From: Eunapius fragilis | Taxonomy: Eukaryota; Porifera; Demospongiae; Spongillida; Spongillidae | Assembly (NCBI GenBank): GCA_963681505.1 | Contig: OY811989.1 | Location: forward strand, 1,632,486 to 1,696,485 | DNA: 64,000 nucleotides | Direction: 5' to 3' | Shown here: positions 32,957 through 44,701 of the stretch, piece by piece | Numbering within the stretch: the stretch's first letter is position 1 | How the letters are laid out: each line of letters starts with the position of its first letter | Notes under the pieces: generated by a model | What the model saw: only the letters and a program-made list of their open reading frames with translations | Database searches by the model: none | What the model was told of the DNA's origin: nothing | Translations under genes and position numbers: made by a program

Positions 32957-35900
32957 GTATATTGTAACAATTATAATCTGATTTGTATCATAAAAAAGAA
33001 CGACCAAAGTTATTCTGTGCCTTTAAAACATTCGTTACACAATGGAATATGCCCCTGGGTCACTATAGCTTCTATTGCACGTAAATATTATATATTAAGT
33101 TGGCTATATCAGTGTAGGCGGGGCACAATAACACTGAAATTGATGTCCAAAGATATCATCGAATAGATGTCAGTAAGTCACCTGCTGAACACATCTGTTG
33201 CACAAGGCCAAAGTTGAAATGACGCGGTACAACGCTGGCAGTGTTGCATACGTTCAACCAAGTGCTCAATGACTGATTTTAATATTATAATGACCGAGGT
33301 CATTGACAGATCAGAGATGATACTATCTTGGGCCGGGTAATCGGCAGTAAATAATTATAAATGCAAGTTTGAAGTACAGAATACATTGGAAAGCAATAAC
33401 GAAATTAATTTCTGTGTACTGCAGCTTTAGTTATTGCTATTCTGAATGTAGCGCTCAATTGCAGTTTATATATGTACCCTAATTCCGATCTCAGCGATAT
33501 TTTAGCATGACCAAACTTTATCTTGTTCCAAATACAGTGAAATGTACCCCGTTGAGTCGAATTCTGTTGCACGTAAGTCGACTATAAGCGTTAAAACAAG
33601 TGTACTATAATGTGGGCGGGGCACAATAACAATCCTTACAACACCGATTCTTCCAAATTAAAACTACGTTCCAGCATGATTTCATCATGCACTACACAAG
33701 TCAGGTCAAAGTGGATGACATTAGTGTTGCATAGTTTGGACTATCCAGTGGCAGGGTTTAATACAGACTGAAAGCATTGGTTTGAGGCCTCTGGTTCCCA
33801 TGCACCATGTGACATGTGGTCTTAAACATAATCCATGACAGTGCGAGTTTAACAAATTGAATCCGCAATGGTGTACTAATATATATTTAATGGTGTTCCT
33901 TGATGACACGATGGGCTTGAAAATCCAAACCAGATGTCGATGAGTCCTAAGGGTGGGATACAAAGGTGTGTATTACACATGCATGAACACTAAACAACGA
34001 ACAATGGTGCATGACACTCCCTCCCCATGTGCTGCACCACGTGATGCCCCCAGCTCCCTGTCAATCATCAATTTGGTTCAAATTCATTGTGCAAGCTCAC
34101 ATAACCACATAGACATAGCATTACAACACAACACACAAGGAGCCATGTGTATACATTTGGAGGGGTGGTCCCTCACACGGCTCTTGGAAAAAACCTACCG
34201 AAAAACCACTCCCACATCACATTACAAAAGACACACACAGTTCCATTTTGTGCCTTGAACTCTCCAGTTCAACATCTTGTTATGTTGTCCTGTCTCGCTG
34301 TCAATGAACACTCAACTGGAATCTGCCTAAAAAATAAAAACACCAACACAGAAAAGTTTAGGCTGACAATCCCTATGCGCACATTAAACCCCATCAAGCA
34401 TGTGGCAGCGTCACATTCCGTGCAGCCAATCACATTGCAAAGGCGTAGACAAGGGTGGGGGGGGGGGGGGGGGGGGGGGGGAGGGGGGGACTTTAGCCCC
34501 CCCCCCCCCCCCCAGATTTTTGCAGTTGAGTTATAAAAATTTCTGAAGTTGTTAATAATCAATTGCAAAGTGCACGCTATTCAATAGAGTTGTATGTGAC
34601 ATGCCACACGCACGTATTACAATTGCGTCACACACTTGTAATTGCTGATTGAGTTGGAAGTGTACAGCTCTTTGGTTTCTGTGTAGCAAGCCAGGAGAGC
34701 AACGACATCGTATTCACAAACAAAACCCATGTGCACGCAAAAGTAACCACAAATAACCCCCCCACCCTTAAAAACTAGTCTACACCCTTGCATTTGGGAG
34801 GGAGCTAAATTTCTGTCAAATTTGTTGTGCTCAACCAACAGAAACATGTATTATACCTAAGGGCACACACACACACATACAATAGAAAATGGAGTGCAGA
34901 TTTGGGGCAGGGAGGGGGGGGCATTACGTTAAACGGTTTAACTGAGGCCGGCTAGGCCAGGAGACATACGGTGACAATTTAGTTAAAGTATGGACAGCAT
35001 GTGCTATGTTAGAAGAAGCAGCTGCAGTCACAAATCAGTGACATACATTATTGTGGGGAGTACAGTACACCATGGGCAGATACAGCGGGGTGGGGTTGCA
35101 ACCCCCCCCCCACCCTCCCCATTTCATATACGTTTCCTCCCCCCCTTCCGCTAGGCAGCACCCCCCCCCCCCCCCCCCCCCCCCTCTTAGAGTATCTGAC
35201 CTGAAGCGTACAGCACCCTCCCCCCTGCTTTCCATATCGCGGGTCTCACCTGCTGCAGTGCAATCCTCCTTTTCGATATCAGCCCCTGTACACTGATGCT
35301 CTCCGACCATGCACATCATCAGCACAGCTCTCAACGTGGGTGTGACATACGTGGTGCGTTCATCGACGGAGTAAAACCAATCACAGCTTAATACTGCATG
35401 ACCGTGACAGCCAGTTGTATTGATGCCCTGGTGTAAAACAAAGTTCCAAGCCTATTGAAATTGTTTGTAGGCCGCTAAACAAAGCACATACACACATACA
35501 GCAATGATCTGATCATGCATTAGGCAGAAACAATTTCATATCCACAGGGCTTTATAGTACGTATACCTCAGCTGCGCTGGGCTTCGATTGGAGGTTATTG
35601 ACAAATAATCTTTAGTCGCGTGGTCACGTGTTTCTTGGCGCTTAAAAATGGCTGTATGAAAAGTAGGTAAGTATTATGTCTCTCTTATAGGTAGGCAGAG
35701 AGATCAACGAAGGTAAGCGGTCTTTATGGTTGTGTAATGATGCTCAATTTGGCCATGCGTTTCATCTTCCGTAGTTATTCGCGTGTCAAAAAAAAAGAAC
35801 ACGCTGCTGCGTGGTAATTCTACGGTGGAATTCACTAATCACTTGTGCAGGGATCGTAGTAAGTGTTGAACGTGTGTGAATGTTCTTTTAAACTCAAACC

Positions 35901-36400
35901 AGGCAAATCGATTTACGAAGAAAACATAAAAAGGTAAAGTCTTTACAATGCCGTGTTCTTTACAATACAATAGATACACCGCTGAAGACAGAAATCGAGC
36001 GTACGCTTGGCAAGTAAACTCAAGTACGTTGGAAAATGTGTACCGTTTTGACATTTACCGTAGCGTGTTCTTTAATACAGAAAGCAGACAGCAAGCACAG
36101 CATAAAACCACTGGCCCACTACTAAACAAAGGATCAAACCTGCCCTAGAAATGGCAAGTACTACCCGCTGAAGAACTTGCTATGCGCACTCTATGTTCAC
36201 AGCGCTTCAGTTGCCCCCAGTAAGTCATGGATGTTTATACCGCGGCTACTGACTTGATGCGCACTTTATCTCAACTTCAGGACCGAATGGATGCTAAGCT
36301 GCATTGATGATGGAGGAAAGAAGTATAGAAAGCAGAATTTCGTACTGCAGTGCTTATTCATGTCGTTGTGATTTCATTATATAAAGTTTGCAACTCATGT
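32957..36400. other. Interior of the CACTG element, no gene recognised
   Basis: Contains a G-run and C-run pair at 34453-34514 and a C-rich stretch at 35100-35186 with the GCAGCAC...TCTGACCTGAAGC unit of the GC-rich MITE family. Frames overlapping these runs are artefacts. No transposase motif was found on either strand. Confidence 0.5.
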
Positions 36401-36774
36401 TATTGTTGGTTATTGGGAATGGATATAGTAGCCGAATGCAGATCGGGATATGCTACGATAACCACTCGTATACCGAAACTCTGCATACAGACATCAAACG
36501 TATGCTGAAACGTTACAAGGGTCAGTATACGGTCATGAAACGTATACTGATTGATATACAGAGGTCGTATGCAGACCTGATATCATACGTATATACAATG
36601 TATCCGTATCCGGAGTTATCGGGAGTCTGCATTCCAGTCGTACCTAAAACTGCATACGCGACGATTGCAGACCAGTTTTGTGTAATATCAATGCAATATG
36701 CAACACCGCATACGGTATGCCTTCGCGCAGTGGGCCGGTTATTGCCGGTTTAACAATTAATTTATGCATAATCG

Positions 36775-36978
36775 ATGGGACCAAAAGTTAAACCAGCACA
36801 ACCTCGGGCTTTGCCACATGGCAAGAAAGATGGTCCGCGGCGTACCCCTAAGAATGTAGCTTTGTTGCTAGTGTCCAGCAAAGTCACCCTTCTGGATAGT
36901 TTTTCAAGTTTTCAAATTTTCCGTGAACTCCAAAGAGTTTCTAGCAAATGGTCCTTACGCATGGGCTATCCATCATAA
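36775..36978 (+). pseudogene. Frameshifted copy of the small hAT-element frame
   Basis: Starts MGPKVKPAQPRALPHGKKDG like the frame at 44865-45104 but lacks five bases after the VSSK codons, so the C-terminus is read in another frame. Confidence 0.5.
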
Positions 36979-37739
36979 AGTTATAGGGTACTGAAATAAT
37001 AATTAGCCATACATTTCAATTCGAGCGTTGCTTTTCTTTTGCTTGTCCTGTAAACTTTGATAGTATCATAGGGGTGATTTTGCTGGACACTATTCCAAAT
37101 ATAATATAGTTACTGTAAGTATCACCATAAATACAACGAAGAGATGAATCTCTCCATTGTTCGCTTTCGTCCGCTTTTGTTTTCTCGCGCCCAGCATTAT
37201 TGGTAGATGTAAGACGGACGTGACGCCACTTGCAACTCCTCAATAAAATATCAACCGGTCGGTTGTGGTTGCTTAATATTTTAACAACCGGTTGAAGCGG
37301 TTATTTAGCTGAAATAGAACTGGTTGAGGCGGTTATTTTATTCTCGCGATCGGTTAACCGTCGGTTAACGGCCGGTTAACCGGAGCTCCGGCACAACCGG
37401 TTTCAAGCCTTACCACCAACCGTCTTGTATATACATATGAATTAACTAGTTTGCTTGTTGCCGCTTTGCTTGCAGTAAATACCCAGTTTGAAGCAGTTAC
37501 ACTCTACGTCAGGCGACTCAGGCCAAATTGTATTTTCCAACGTTAATCATATAACGCCTAACTGCAAACTAATAACAATGTGCAAAACGTAACTATTGCG
37601 CGCCTATTGCGTAACAGCTGCCCGTATATTATTGACTGTAAGACTTGAAACAGGTGTAAACGTAAGTAAATGTCACATATACTGTTATACATCATATTTA
37701 CATATACGGTGTAAATGCACAATTTCATCCTGAGTGAGT

Positions 37740-38045
37740 TCTTAATTGATCAGATCTCGGGACAATGTGTGGAAGACTGCTCAAAGCCCACCGATCCCAC
37801 TTGCCTCATCCAAGGCCAAGTATTCAAGCAGTGTGTGGATTGTCCCGATGATCCCTTCACGTGTGCTGATCCAAACCACGGTTGTATCGAGATCTGCAAA
37901 CCAGGATGGGAATGTCCGCAGGGACAGGTGCTGGATTGGAAGACGGAAAGATGCGTTCCATTGCAGGACTGTTCGAAGCCCACCGATCCCACCTGCCCCG
38001 TCCAGGGTCAAGTATTCAAGCAGTGTGTGGATTGTCCCGATGAGC
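37740..38045 (+). pseudogene. TIL-domain gene fragment truncated by a MITE
   Basis: From the DQISGQC codons onward it matches TIL gene sequence: one full ten-cysteine module with one conserved Cys changed to Trp (KPGWECPQ), then half of a second module ending at CVDCPDE, where the GC-rich MITE begins. No signal-peptide exon is attached. The same fragment occurs in copy 2 at 47290-47584. Confidence 0.8.
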
Positions 38046-38419
38046 CAGCCCCGGATCCAGCATAGCTTGGGAGCTAGGGGCGGCCACCCCCCCCCCCCCC
38101 CCCCCCCCCCATTCATATGAAATGCCGCCCTCTGGGCCCAATGGCTGCCCCCCCGCTCCACTCCCCACGCACTATCACGCACGCGCGCACAAACGAAGAT
38201 ATAAATCATCGCACGGCAAGCAGCCTCCCCCCCCCCCCAACTTTTCGTATCGGACCTGAAGCAGACAGCACCCCCATCTTCCCCCCGCTTTACGCATCGG
38301 GCGTGAAGCGGACAGCACCCCCCGCCCCCCCCCCCCCGCTTCTCGTATCGAGCCTAAAACGGACAGCACCCCCCCCCCCCCGCTTTTCGTATCCGCTCCT
38401 GGCCTGGCATGCATTCATT
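38046..38419. mobile_element. GC-rich MITE, right end missing
   Basis: Starts CAGCCCCGGATCCAG as at 47585 and carries four poly-C minisatellite units (TTCGTATCGG, GACAGCACCC). Homology to copy 2 ends at GCATGCATTCATT, about 90 bp before the expected right end. 38311-38322 (GACAGC site) is the empty site of the hairpin present in copy 2. Confidence 0.75.
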
Positions 38420-39544
38420 TATGGAACGCCGTATGTTGCAAAACTTTTCACCAGGGAGCGGGCCATGTAGTCAGCAATGAATTATATTTCAGAGCCCCCT
38501 AATGTGCACGTTACGCAACTTACGCGCCTCAAAAAGAAACTCAACCCTGGACTCAAAAATACCTACGCGCCCGCCCAGGGGAGCATTAATTCATGAATTT
38601 CGTTAACGTGATTTGGAGGGGGAGCGCTAACATCAACGAGGGGGGGGGGGGGGGGGGGGGGGGGGTGAAAGAGGGGTAAACGATTGATTGATGTGCCATC
38701 GGTTCTGTGTATACAGGACGAGGTGTATGTATATGTGTATTCAGAAGGGGCCGGGAATGAAAAGTAAAATATAGTAACTCAACAATGTAAATACGTCTAA
38801 TTATTCAAAAAATATGATATGTAGTGGTGATGTAATTTGATATATGAGACACACTTACCATTTATAATCGTGCATGTCATTCAATGTTGATAATGAATTT
38901 TCATTGATGGTCCCCAATTAATCTACATCTCAATAATAATGTCTATTTAGATGTTCTGCTCCATGTTGCGATAACTAGGCTCCAAGATATATGATCTCGT
39001 ATTCATTACAATCAAATGTTGAAATACCTCTATTAATTGATAGTTCTGAGCATGCTCTTACACATGTCAACTGCATGTAAGCTCTGATTGTGCACATAAA
39101 GTAGCAACTGTCATTATATGTATTAGCAATATATTGATATCGTTTATTCTAAAAGAGGCAACACAAAATAATCATTTTGCACCATTAATCCCCTAATATC
39201 AAATAATGTATTCCTCACTTTTGAATATAATTTAGAATAACGTTGATGCATGCATATATGAATTTAAAACAGTTTCATTATTTGAAGCTGCTGAATATTC
39301 ATAGCCTCGTGCTAATCTTGTTCCATACAACAACTGAAATACATTCACACTCATTCATGATAGAAAAATACCATAACTATATACCAGCATTCTTCGAATT
39401 GCCATTTGCAAGAAATGAAATCTCTACAGCTATATGCCTATGTTGTAAAGTTGTAATGTTTCTAGAAGGCTATCCAGACATTTTTCAGATCATGTATGCA
39501 AGGCCCATTGAAAGAAGATATTGAAAGCTATAATTCTATAAAGC
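38420..39544. other. Intergenic, poly-G run at 38641-38665
   Basis: Separates the two TIL blocks from the YR retroelement. AT-rich after the G-run; no gene is recognised. A frame at 39243-39524 has no known relative. Confidence 0.4.
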
Positions 39545-39559
39545 CAGTATTATTTGTCT

Positions 39560-41144
39560 CAGTTCGGCTTTAGGATTGGGTTCGTACGGCCCACACCCCT
39601 AAAAGACGCCTCATCAAACATGTTTTCAGCAATGCAACACCCCGAACCTATATCAGAGTACCTCAAGAAGTAATTAGAACTGGGTCGCATGCTGGATTCA
39701 TTCGTCGATCGTAGTGGATTCAAATCTATCCACATCAGTAGATTTGGCGTCATACCGAAGGGGCATAACACCGGCAAGTGGAGGCTGATAACCGACCTCT
39801 CCTACCCGCCGGGGTATAGCGTGAACGACGGGATCGATCCCAACATCTGCTCACTCCGTTACACCACTGTCGAGGACGTGGCGTCCGCATGTGCGGTGCT
39901 CGGTCCCAATGCGACGATAGCCAAAATTGACATCGAGTCCGTGTACCGCTTGGTCCCTGTTCACCCCGACGACCGCCCACCCCTGGGCATGAAGTGGAAC
40001 GACCAGTTCTATATCGACCCCATGTTGCCATTTGGGTTACGTTTGGCCCCAAAAATATTCAACGCACTTGCAGACGCCCTAGAATGGCGGCTGAGAGAAG
40101 ACGGAGTGCGCAATGTCTTCCATTGCCTGGACGATTTTGTGGTGCTGGGTACCCCAGGTACGCTCGAATGTCAGTCCGCTTTGGAGAGGCTCAGATTCAG
40201 GTGCTCGGACCTGGGTATACCACTCGCTGCTCATAAGTGCGAAGGCCCTTCCACTTGTGTGACCTTAATTCTTGGGCATCGTCATTGACACCGCAACCGG
40301 GGAACTGCGTTTGCCACCGGAGAAACTCTTCCACCTTCGTAGCCTTCTGAGTGAATGGGGCGGTCGGAAAGCATGTAGTCGCCGAGAATTGGAGTCACTC
40401 ATCGGCTACCTTAACCACGCTTGTAAGGTAATTCGACCAGGTCGCTCGTTCCTCAGAAGGATGATAGACCTGTTGCATCGGAACCACAACGCATACCACC
40501 CCATTCGCCTTAACTGTCAATTTCGGTCAGCCCTCCAATGGTGGACGTCCTTTGCAGCTGGATGGAACGGTACGTCATACATAACCACTAATTCCTCCAC
40601 ACACTTTGCATCCGACGCCTCCGGCAGCTGGGGGTGCGGTGCCTGGCACGGGACCTCGTGGTTCTAGTGGAAATGGGGACCTCTATCAGGGCAGCAACCC
40701 ATAGCTGTGAAAGAGTTGATTCCGATTCTGATAGCAGCACTCATTTGGGGTCGGTCATGGTCCGGGCAAAAAGTGCTCTGCCACTGTGATAACCAGGTCG
40801 TGGTCGCGGCTATTCGGTCGAGGTCAAGTGCTCAAACCCAGATTATGCATTTACTGCGATGTTTATTCTTCATCGAGGCGTCATCTAACTTTAGTCTGGC
40901 CGCGGAGTACATTACGAGCGCTGACAATGCCATTGCGGACGCATTATCTCGAGATAACTTGAACTCCTTCTTTCAGATGGTGCCGGGAGCCAGCAGGGGT
41001 CCCACACCCATTCATCCACAAACGGTGGAGGTGCTACTGGACCCAGCCGCAGAATGGACCTCACCAGCCTGGATGCAGCAGTTCAGGGCTATTTCCATAA
41101 CGGCCTCGCCCCCTCTACTCACCGAACTTACGACGCGGCTATGA
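39560..41144 (+). pseudogene. Reverse transcriptase/RNase H of the YR retroelement
   Basis: Conceptual translation begins FGFRIGFVRPTPLKDASSN and reaches KWRLITDLSYPPG, AKIDIESVYRLVPVHPDD, LPFGLRLAPKIFNALADAL and the active-site FHCLDDFVVLG. It then shifts frame near 40270 into LGIVIDTATGELRLP, LESLIGYLNHACKVI and the RNase H part (HFASDASGSWGCGAW, a stop near 40666, KELIPILIAALIWG, CDNQVVVAAI, ADALSRD). A stop at about 39671 and the two breaks make it a pseudogene. Confidence 0.85.
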
Positions 41145-42028
41145 GGAGATTTAACAAATTTTGTGTTCTGTACGACATATACGACCCATTCCCTGTAACT
41201 GAAAAATTGATGTGCTACTTCGCGACCTCACTCGCCAATGACGGGCTCGCCCCACAAATGATAAAATGCTACCTCTCAGCGGTTCGGAGTATGCAGATAT
41301 CCCTCGGTCTGCCTCCCCCATCCGAACATTCGTCACTACCGGTGTTAAAAGAGTACTTGATGGCATTCGGAGGTGTAAGGTCTTGGGGGGGAAACCACCA
41401 AGGACACGCCTCCCGATAACTACCACCGTGCTACGGCGTATCGAAGCTCCGCTCAAAGAGTGTAATGCCCAGGACGCATCGGCCATCTGGGCAATTGCCG
41501 TGACGGCCTTCTTCGGGTTCTTCCGTCTTGGGGAGTTACTGGTCGAAACTGAGTCTGATTACAACCCCGCACTGGATCTCAGTTGGGGCGATGTGGCCGT
41601 TGACGCTCACCCCGAAGCATCAATGGTGAAGATTCACCTTAAAAAATCAAAATGTGACCAATTCGGAACAGGGGCGGACATTCTGCTGGGGCGCACTGGG
41701 TGTCCCCTGTGCCCAGTTGCAGCAATCCTGTCGTTCATTGGCTAGCAGGGACACAGCTGGCTGCTTCTTCATCGATAACGAAAAAAAACCCATTACAAAA
41801 TCTCGTTTTGTGTCAAGGGTTCGGAACGCTTTGTCGAAGGCTGGTTATGCGGAAGAGCAGTTTGCTGGGCACAGCTTCAGGTTTGGGGCAGCAACTAGCG
41901 CGGCGTTGGCGGGAATAGAGGACTCGATGATTCAAGCATTGGGAAGGTGGCACAGTGCGGCATACCTCCGTTACATTAGAACTCCACACAGCCATCTCGC
42001 CGCCCTCACCGCGACGTTAGCGAAATAG
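41054..42028 (+). pseudogene. Tyrosine recombinase of the YR retroelement
   Basis: The N-terminal part has APSTHRTYDAAMRRFNKFC. A frameshift near 41380 leads to ITTTVLRRI, FFGFFRLGELL (first catalytic Arg region), and VKIHLKKSKCDQFG. A break at about 41744 precedes GHSFRFGAATSAALAG (His-x-x-Arg) and ALGRWHSAAYLRYIRT (His and catalytic Tyr). All four hallmark positions are visible, but the frame is split in three. Confidence 0.85.
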
Positions 42029-42145
42029 AGTTCCAATGCGTCTATTGTGGCCACACGCATAATATCACCTGTCAATAATTAAACAACCTATTTCTTATCA
42101 TTGTTTGGGGGGGGGTGGAGTAGGCTTGTAATGCCTCCTCACCTT

Positions 42146-42302
42146 GGGCAGGGATATGGCACGGTACGAGTGGGTGGTGTCATATCACCACACACCCCCA
42201 AACTTGCCGCGCCACGCGTACCCTGGCCCAGACCCCTGCCAAGAGCATGTAGACCCAAATCAGTGCTGGCCATACAACAATATCGTGATAGAGAAGGTTA
42301 AA
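42146..42302 (+). repeat. Split direct repeat, B1
   Basis: 157 bp, differs from 42488-42644 at three positions. It starts GGGCAGGGATATGGCACGG and ends GAGAAGGTTAAA. Confidence 0.85.
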
Positions 42303-42487
42303 TACAGTTTAAGGTACTTAAATCTAGTTAACCGACCACCGCGGTGACCGCGCCTCATTACCAAGACAATCACGTGAGACGTGACACGCATGCGCAGTCA
42401 GTAGTGCGTCTCATTGCGAAACGGTGGTGCGGAAAAATTTTCTTTTAACTGACTTCTCCATCACCATCCGGGATGATGTGAGTCTGT

Positions 42488-42644
42488 GGGCAGGGATATG
42501 GCACGGTACGAGTGGGTGGTGCCATATCACCACACACACCCAAACTTGCCGCGCCACGCGTACCCTGGCCCAGACCCCTGCCAAGAGCATGTAGACCCAA
42601 ATCAGTGCTGGCCATACAACAATACCGTGATAGAGAAGGTTAAA
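42488..42644 (+). repeat. Split direct repeat, B2
   Basis: Second 157 bp copy. The 185 bp between the two copies would be the A2 segment of a Ngaro-type element (inference). Confidence 0.85.
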
Positions 42645-43305
42645 CAAGCGTTGTTACGGGCCATTCTTATTTCGATGGGCCTATCGGACATATGTGTACG
42701 CAGTACGGCAGCATGTAGGTTGAATACTATATAGTTGTACCTGTTGGATTACTTTTCGTATATTTCCGTCTATCTCCAACTATTCTTTCGTCTTTCTCCT
42801 TATCCCATGCACGTTTGTATCGCGATATGGTTCCAATAAAGGCATAGCATATACATATCAGTATATTTAAAAGGCTACTAGAGGATGGATCATAGATATT
42901 CTATGATAGGTGCAGCAGTCAGAACTGTAACTGCTGAGGCTGTCCGGCCCCCACCATACCGGACATGTCACGCATCCGGACATGTCAGTGAGGTCAATCC
43001 TTGAATTTGCTGAATGCACAATTGGCTTGGATGCACTCTGCACGGAAGCCATAGCAGTCCTAAAGGAGGAACTGAGCACGCCTCCGCATTAAACGATGAT
43101 CCATCTTTTAGGCCTATAATAATGACCTCGCGCGTAACCTAGATCCGCCTGAAACCTTATCATCACAACCACATCCGCATGAAATCATTCAGTAACGATA
43201 ATAATGTATCCGCAATCGATCTTCGTATGCATGAGACGTCGATCAGCAGCATGGTATAAACGACACGGCTGTTAGTTCTAGAGATCACTTCAACGCGTCG
43301 GGAAG

Positions 43306-44359
43306 ATGAGCGCTCTCAAGTGGATACTGCTGTTGGCGACGTGTGCTATTGGTTTCTCAGCAGTTGATACTGCATGCGCGTGGTACGTTGTATTATTGTT
43401 AAATTATTTGTGGCATGAGATGATTGTTATTTATGTGCAGGACGGTCGCTCTGAAAGTTTTTTAATTATGTTAAATTGCATGTATTATGTATTGCATTTA
43501 TCAAATAGTCCGGACGGACAAGATGTAACGCGCCGTGCTCAAATGTACTGTGCGCGCATGCATGGTGCATGGTCATGCATATTTAATTTATTCCTCAATT
43601 TCTACAGCCTGTCCTCAAGGGTTGATCTTACAGCCATGTTTGAGCTGCGGTGGTAGGCCTCTAACTTGTGAGGACGTTGTGAACGGTGGTAACTGTCCCG
43701 TGGTTTGCGTACCTGGATGCGACTGTCCCGGCGGCACAGTTCTTGACCAGATCTCGGGACAATGTGTGGAAGACTGCTCAAAGCCCACCGATCCTACTTG
43801 CCCCATCCAGGGTCAAGTATTCAAGCGGTGTGTGGATTGTCCCGATGATCCCTTCATGTGTGCTGATCCAAACCACGGTTGTATCGAGTTCTGCAAACCA
43901 GGATGCGAGTGTCCGCAGGGACAGGTGCTGGATTGGAAGACGGAAAGATGCGTTCCATCGGAAGACTGTTCGAAGCCCACCGATCCCACTTGCCCCATCC
44001 AGGGCCAAGTATTCAAGCAGTGTGTGGATTGTCCCGATGATCCCTTCACGTGTGCTAGACCTCCCCACGGTTGTATAGAGATCTGCAAACCAGGATGCGA
44101 GTGTCCGCAGGGACAGGTGCTGGATTGGAAGACGGAAAGATGCGTTCCATCGGAAGACTGTTCAAAGCCCACCGATCCCACTTGCCCCATCCAGGGTCAA
44201 GTATTCAAGCAGTGTGTGGATTGTCCCGATGATCCCTTCATGTGTGCTGATCCAAACCACGGTTGTATCGAGATCTGCGAACCAGGATGCGAGTGTCCGC
44301 AGGGACAGGTGCTGGATTGGAAGACGGAAAGATGCGTTCCATTGGAGCAATGCTCGTGA
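43306..44359 (+). pseudogene. Four-module TIL gene with frame-breaking change at the exon 1 donor
   Basis: Exon 1 (43306-43382) and exon 2 (43608-44359) correspond to 27705-28370. Exon 2 is open and encodes four ten-cysteine TIL modules, twice the number in copy 1; the second to fourth modules are nearly identical, which points to recent tandem expansion of a 192 bp unit. Exon 1 has four extra bases (GCAT/GCGC region) just before the GTACGT donor, so normal splicing gives a frame ending at a TAG after about 40 residues. Either it is a recent pseudogene, another donor is used, or there is a sequence error. The TATA box is TATAAAC (43255-43261). Confidence 0.75.
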
Positions 44360-44438
44360 AAACCGTCTTAATATTCTCATTTAGTGCACTTATAAAAACC
44401 TTTAATTGAAATCACTATATATGAATCTATAAATAGAA

Positions 44439-44701
44439 AAGTGATAAAAACATATTCTGGCTATATACGAGAAGGTTGGTTGCAGTTGGTGGTATATAGG
44501 AATCAAAGGCGATGGTGGTGTACAAAGCAGCTTGAAGGGAACAAAGAGGAATAATGAAATAGACCTACATATTAGCAGCACATTGTCATATTTAACTGTG
44601 TGTGTGCTAATATTGGTCTATTTCATGATTCCTTTTTTATCAGAAACTTTGTCCCTTGCATTTTATGCCACCATTGCCTTAGATTCCTATATACCACCAA
44701 C
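44439..44701. mobile_element. Foldback element interrupted by a hAT-like insertion, copy 2
   Basis: Same arms and same interruption point (CCACCAAC) as 28449-28721, so both insertions predate the block duplication. The remnant of the right arm resumes at 46959. Confidence 0.8.

Larger units (their letters stand above)
28853..36734. mobile_element. 7.9 kb CACTG-ended (CACTA/EnSpm-like) transposon
   Basis: The left end reads CACTGCGCGGAAGTATACCG and the right end, inverted, CACTGCGCGAAGGCATACCG. The uninterrupted counterpart at 44820-44850 reads AACAACCGGTTATTGCC, so the whole stretch is an insertion. CCG at 28850-28852 and 36735-36737 is a candidate 3 bp duplication if two G after CAGTG belong to the element. 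About 250 bp at each end are packed with GTATAC/GTATGC/CATACG words (28863-28990, 36420-36720), like the transposase-binding repeats of CACTA elements. No transposase is visible. It contains a small spliced gene candidate, a foldback copy and G/C tracts. Confidence 0.82.
28719..37412. mobile_element. hAT-like non-autonomous element with CCGGTT subterminal repeats
   Basis: Ends are TAAGGCTTGAAACC and GGTTTCAAGCCTTA with an 8 bp target duplication CCACCAAC (28711-28718 and 37413-37420). Subterminal regions carry many AACCGG/CCGGTT words on both sides (28750-28852, 36735-36752, 37250-37405). Its own length is about 0.81 kb; the rest is the CACTG element inserted in it. The same element at 44702-46958 has the same ends and duplication. 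An 8 bp duplication and TA(A/G)GG-type ends fit the hAT superfamily. Confidence 0.85.
27055..38419 (+). repeat. Duplicated TIL block, copy 1
   Basis: From AAGCGTT at 27055, the sequence is homologous to 42645-48170: promoter, TIL gene, foldback element, hAT-like element, second TIL fragment and GC-rich MITE, in the same order. Copy 1 additionally carries the 7.9 kb CACTG element. Copy 2 additionally carries the 45157-46594 element and the 146 bp hairpin. Without these, each block is about 3.5-4 kb. A 65-codon frame at 27305-27502 is open in copy 1 but disrupted in copy 2, so it is probably not a gene. Confidence 0.9.
39545..42644 (+). mobile_element. DIRS/Ngaro-like tyrosine-recombinase retroelement, 5'-truncated
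   Basis: Order: reverse transcriptase, RNase H, tyrosine recombinase, then two 157 bp direct repeats (42146-42302, 42488-42644) separated by 185 bp. This downstream pattern matches the split direct repeats B1-A2-B2 of Ngaro-type elements. The matching A1 and any gag should be upstream but were not found, so the copy is 5'-truncated. The reading frame is broken in several places. The right end abuts the start of TIL block 2. Confidence 0.8.

Noticed and set aside
34453-34514. MITE ends around the G-run/C-run pair
   Set aside because: The runs could pair, but no matching terminal sequence or target duplication was found outside them.
42120-42734. Two small secreted-protein genes over the 157 bp repeats
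   Set aside because: The frames are duplicated because the DNA repeat is duplicated, and they end in unrelated sequence; the split-direct-repeat explanation is better.
43535-43607. Upstream Met extension of the four-module TIL frame (start at 43535)
   Set aside because: That stretch aligns with the intron of TIL gene 1 and lacks a signal peptide; the reading frame is open by chance.
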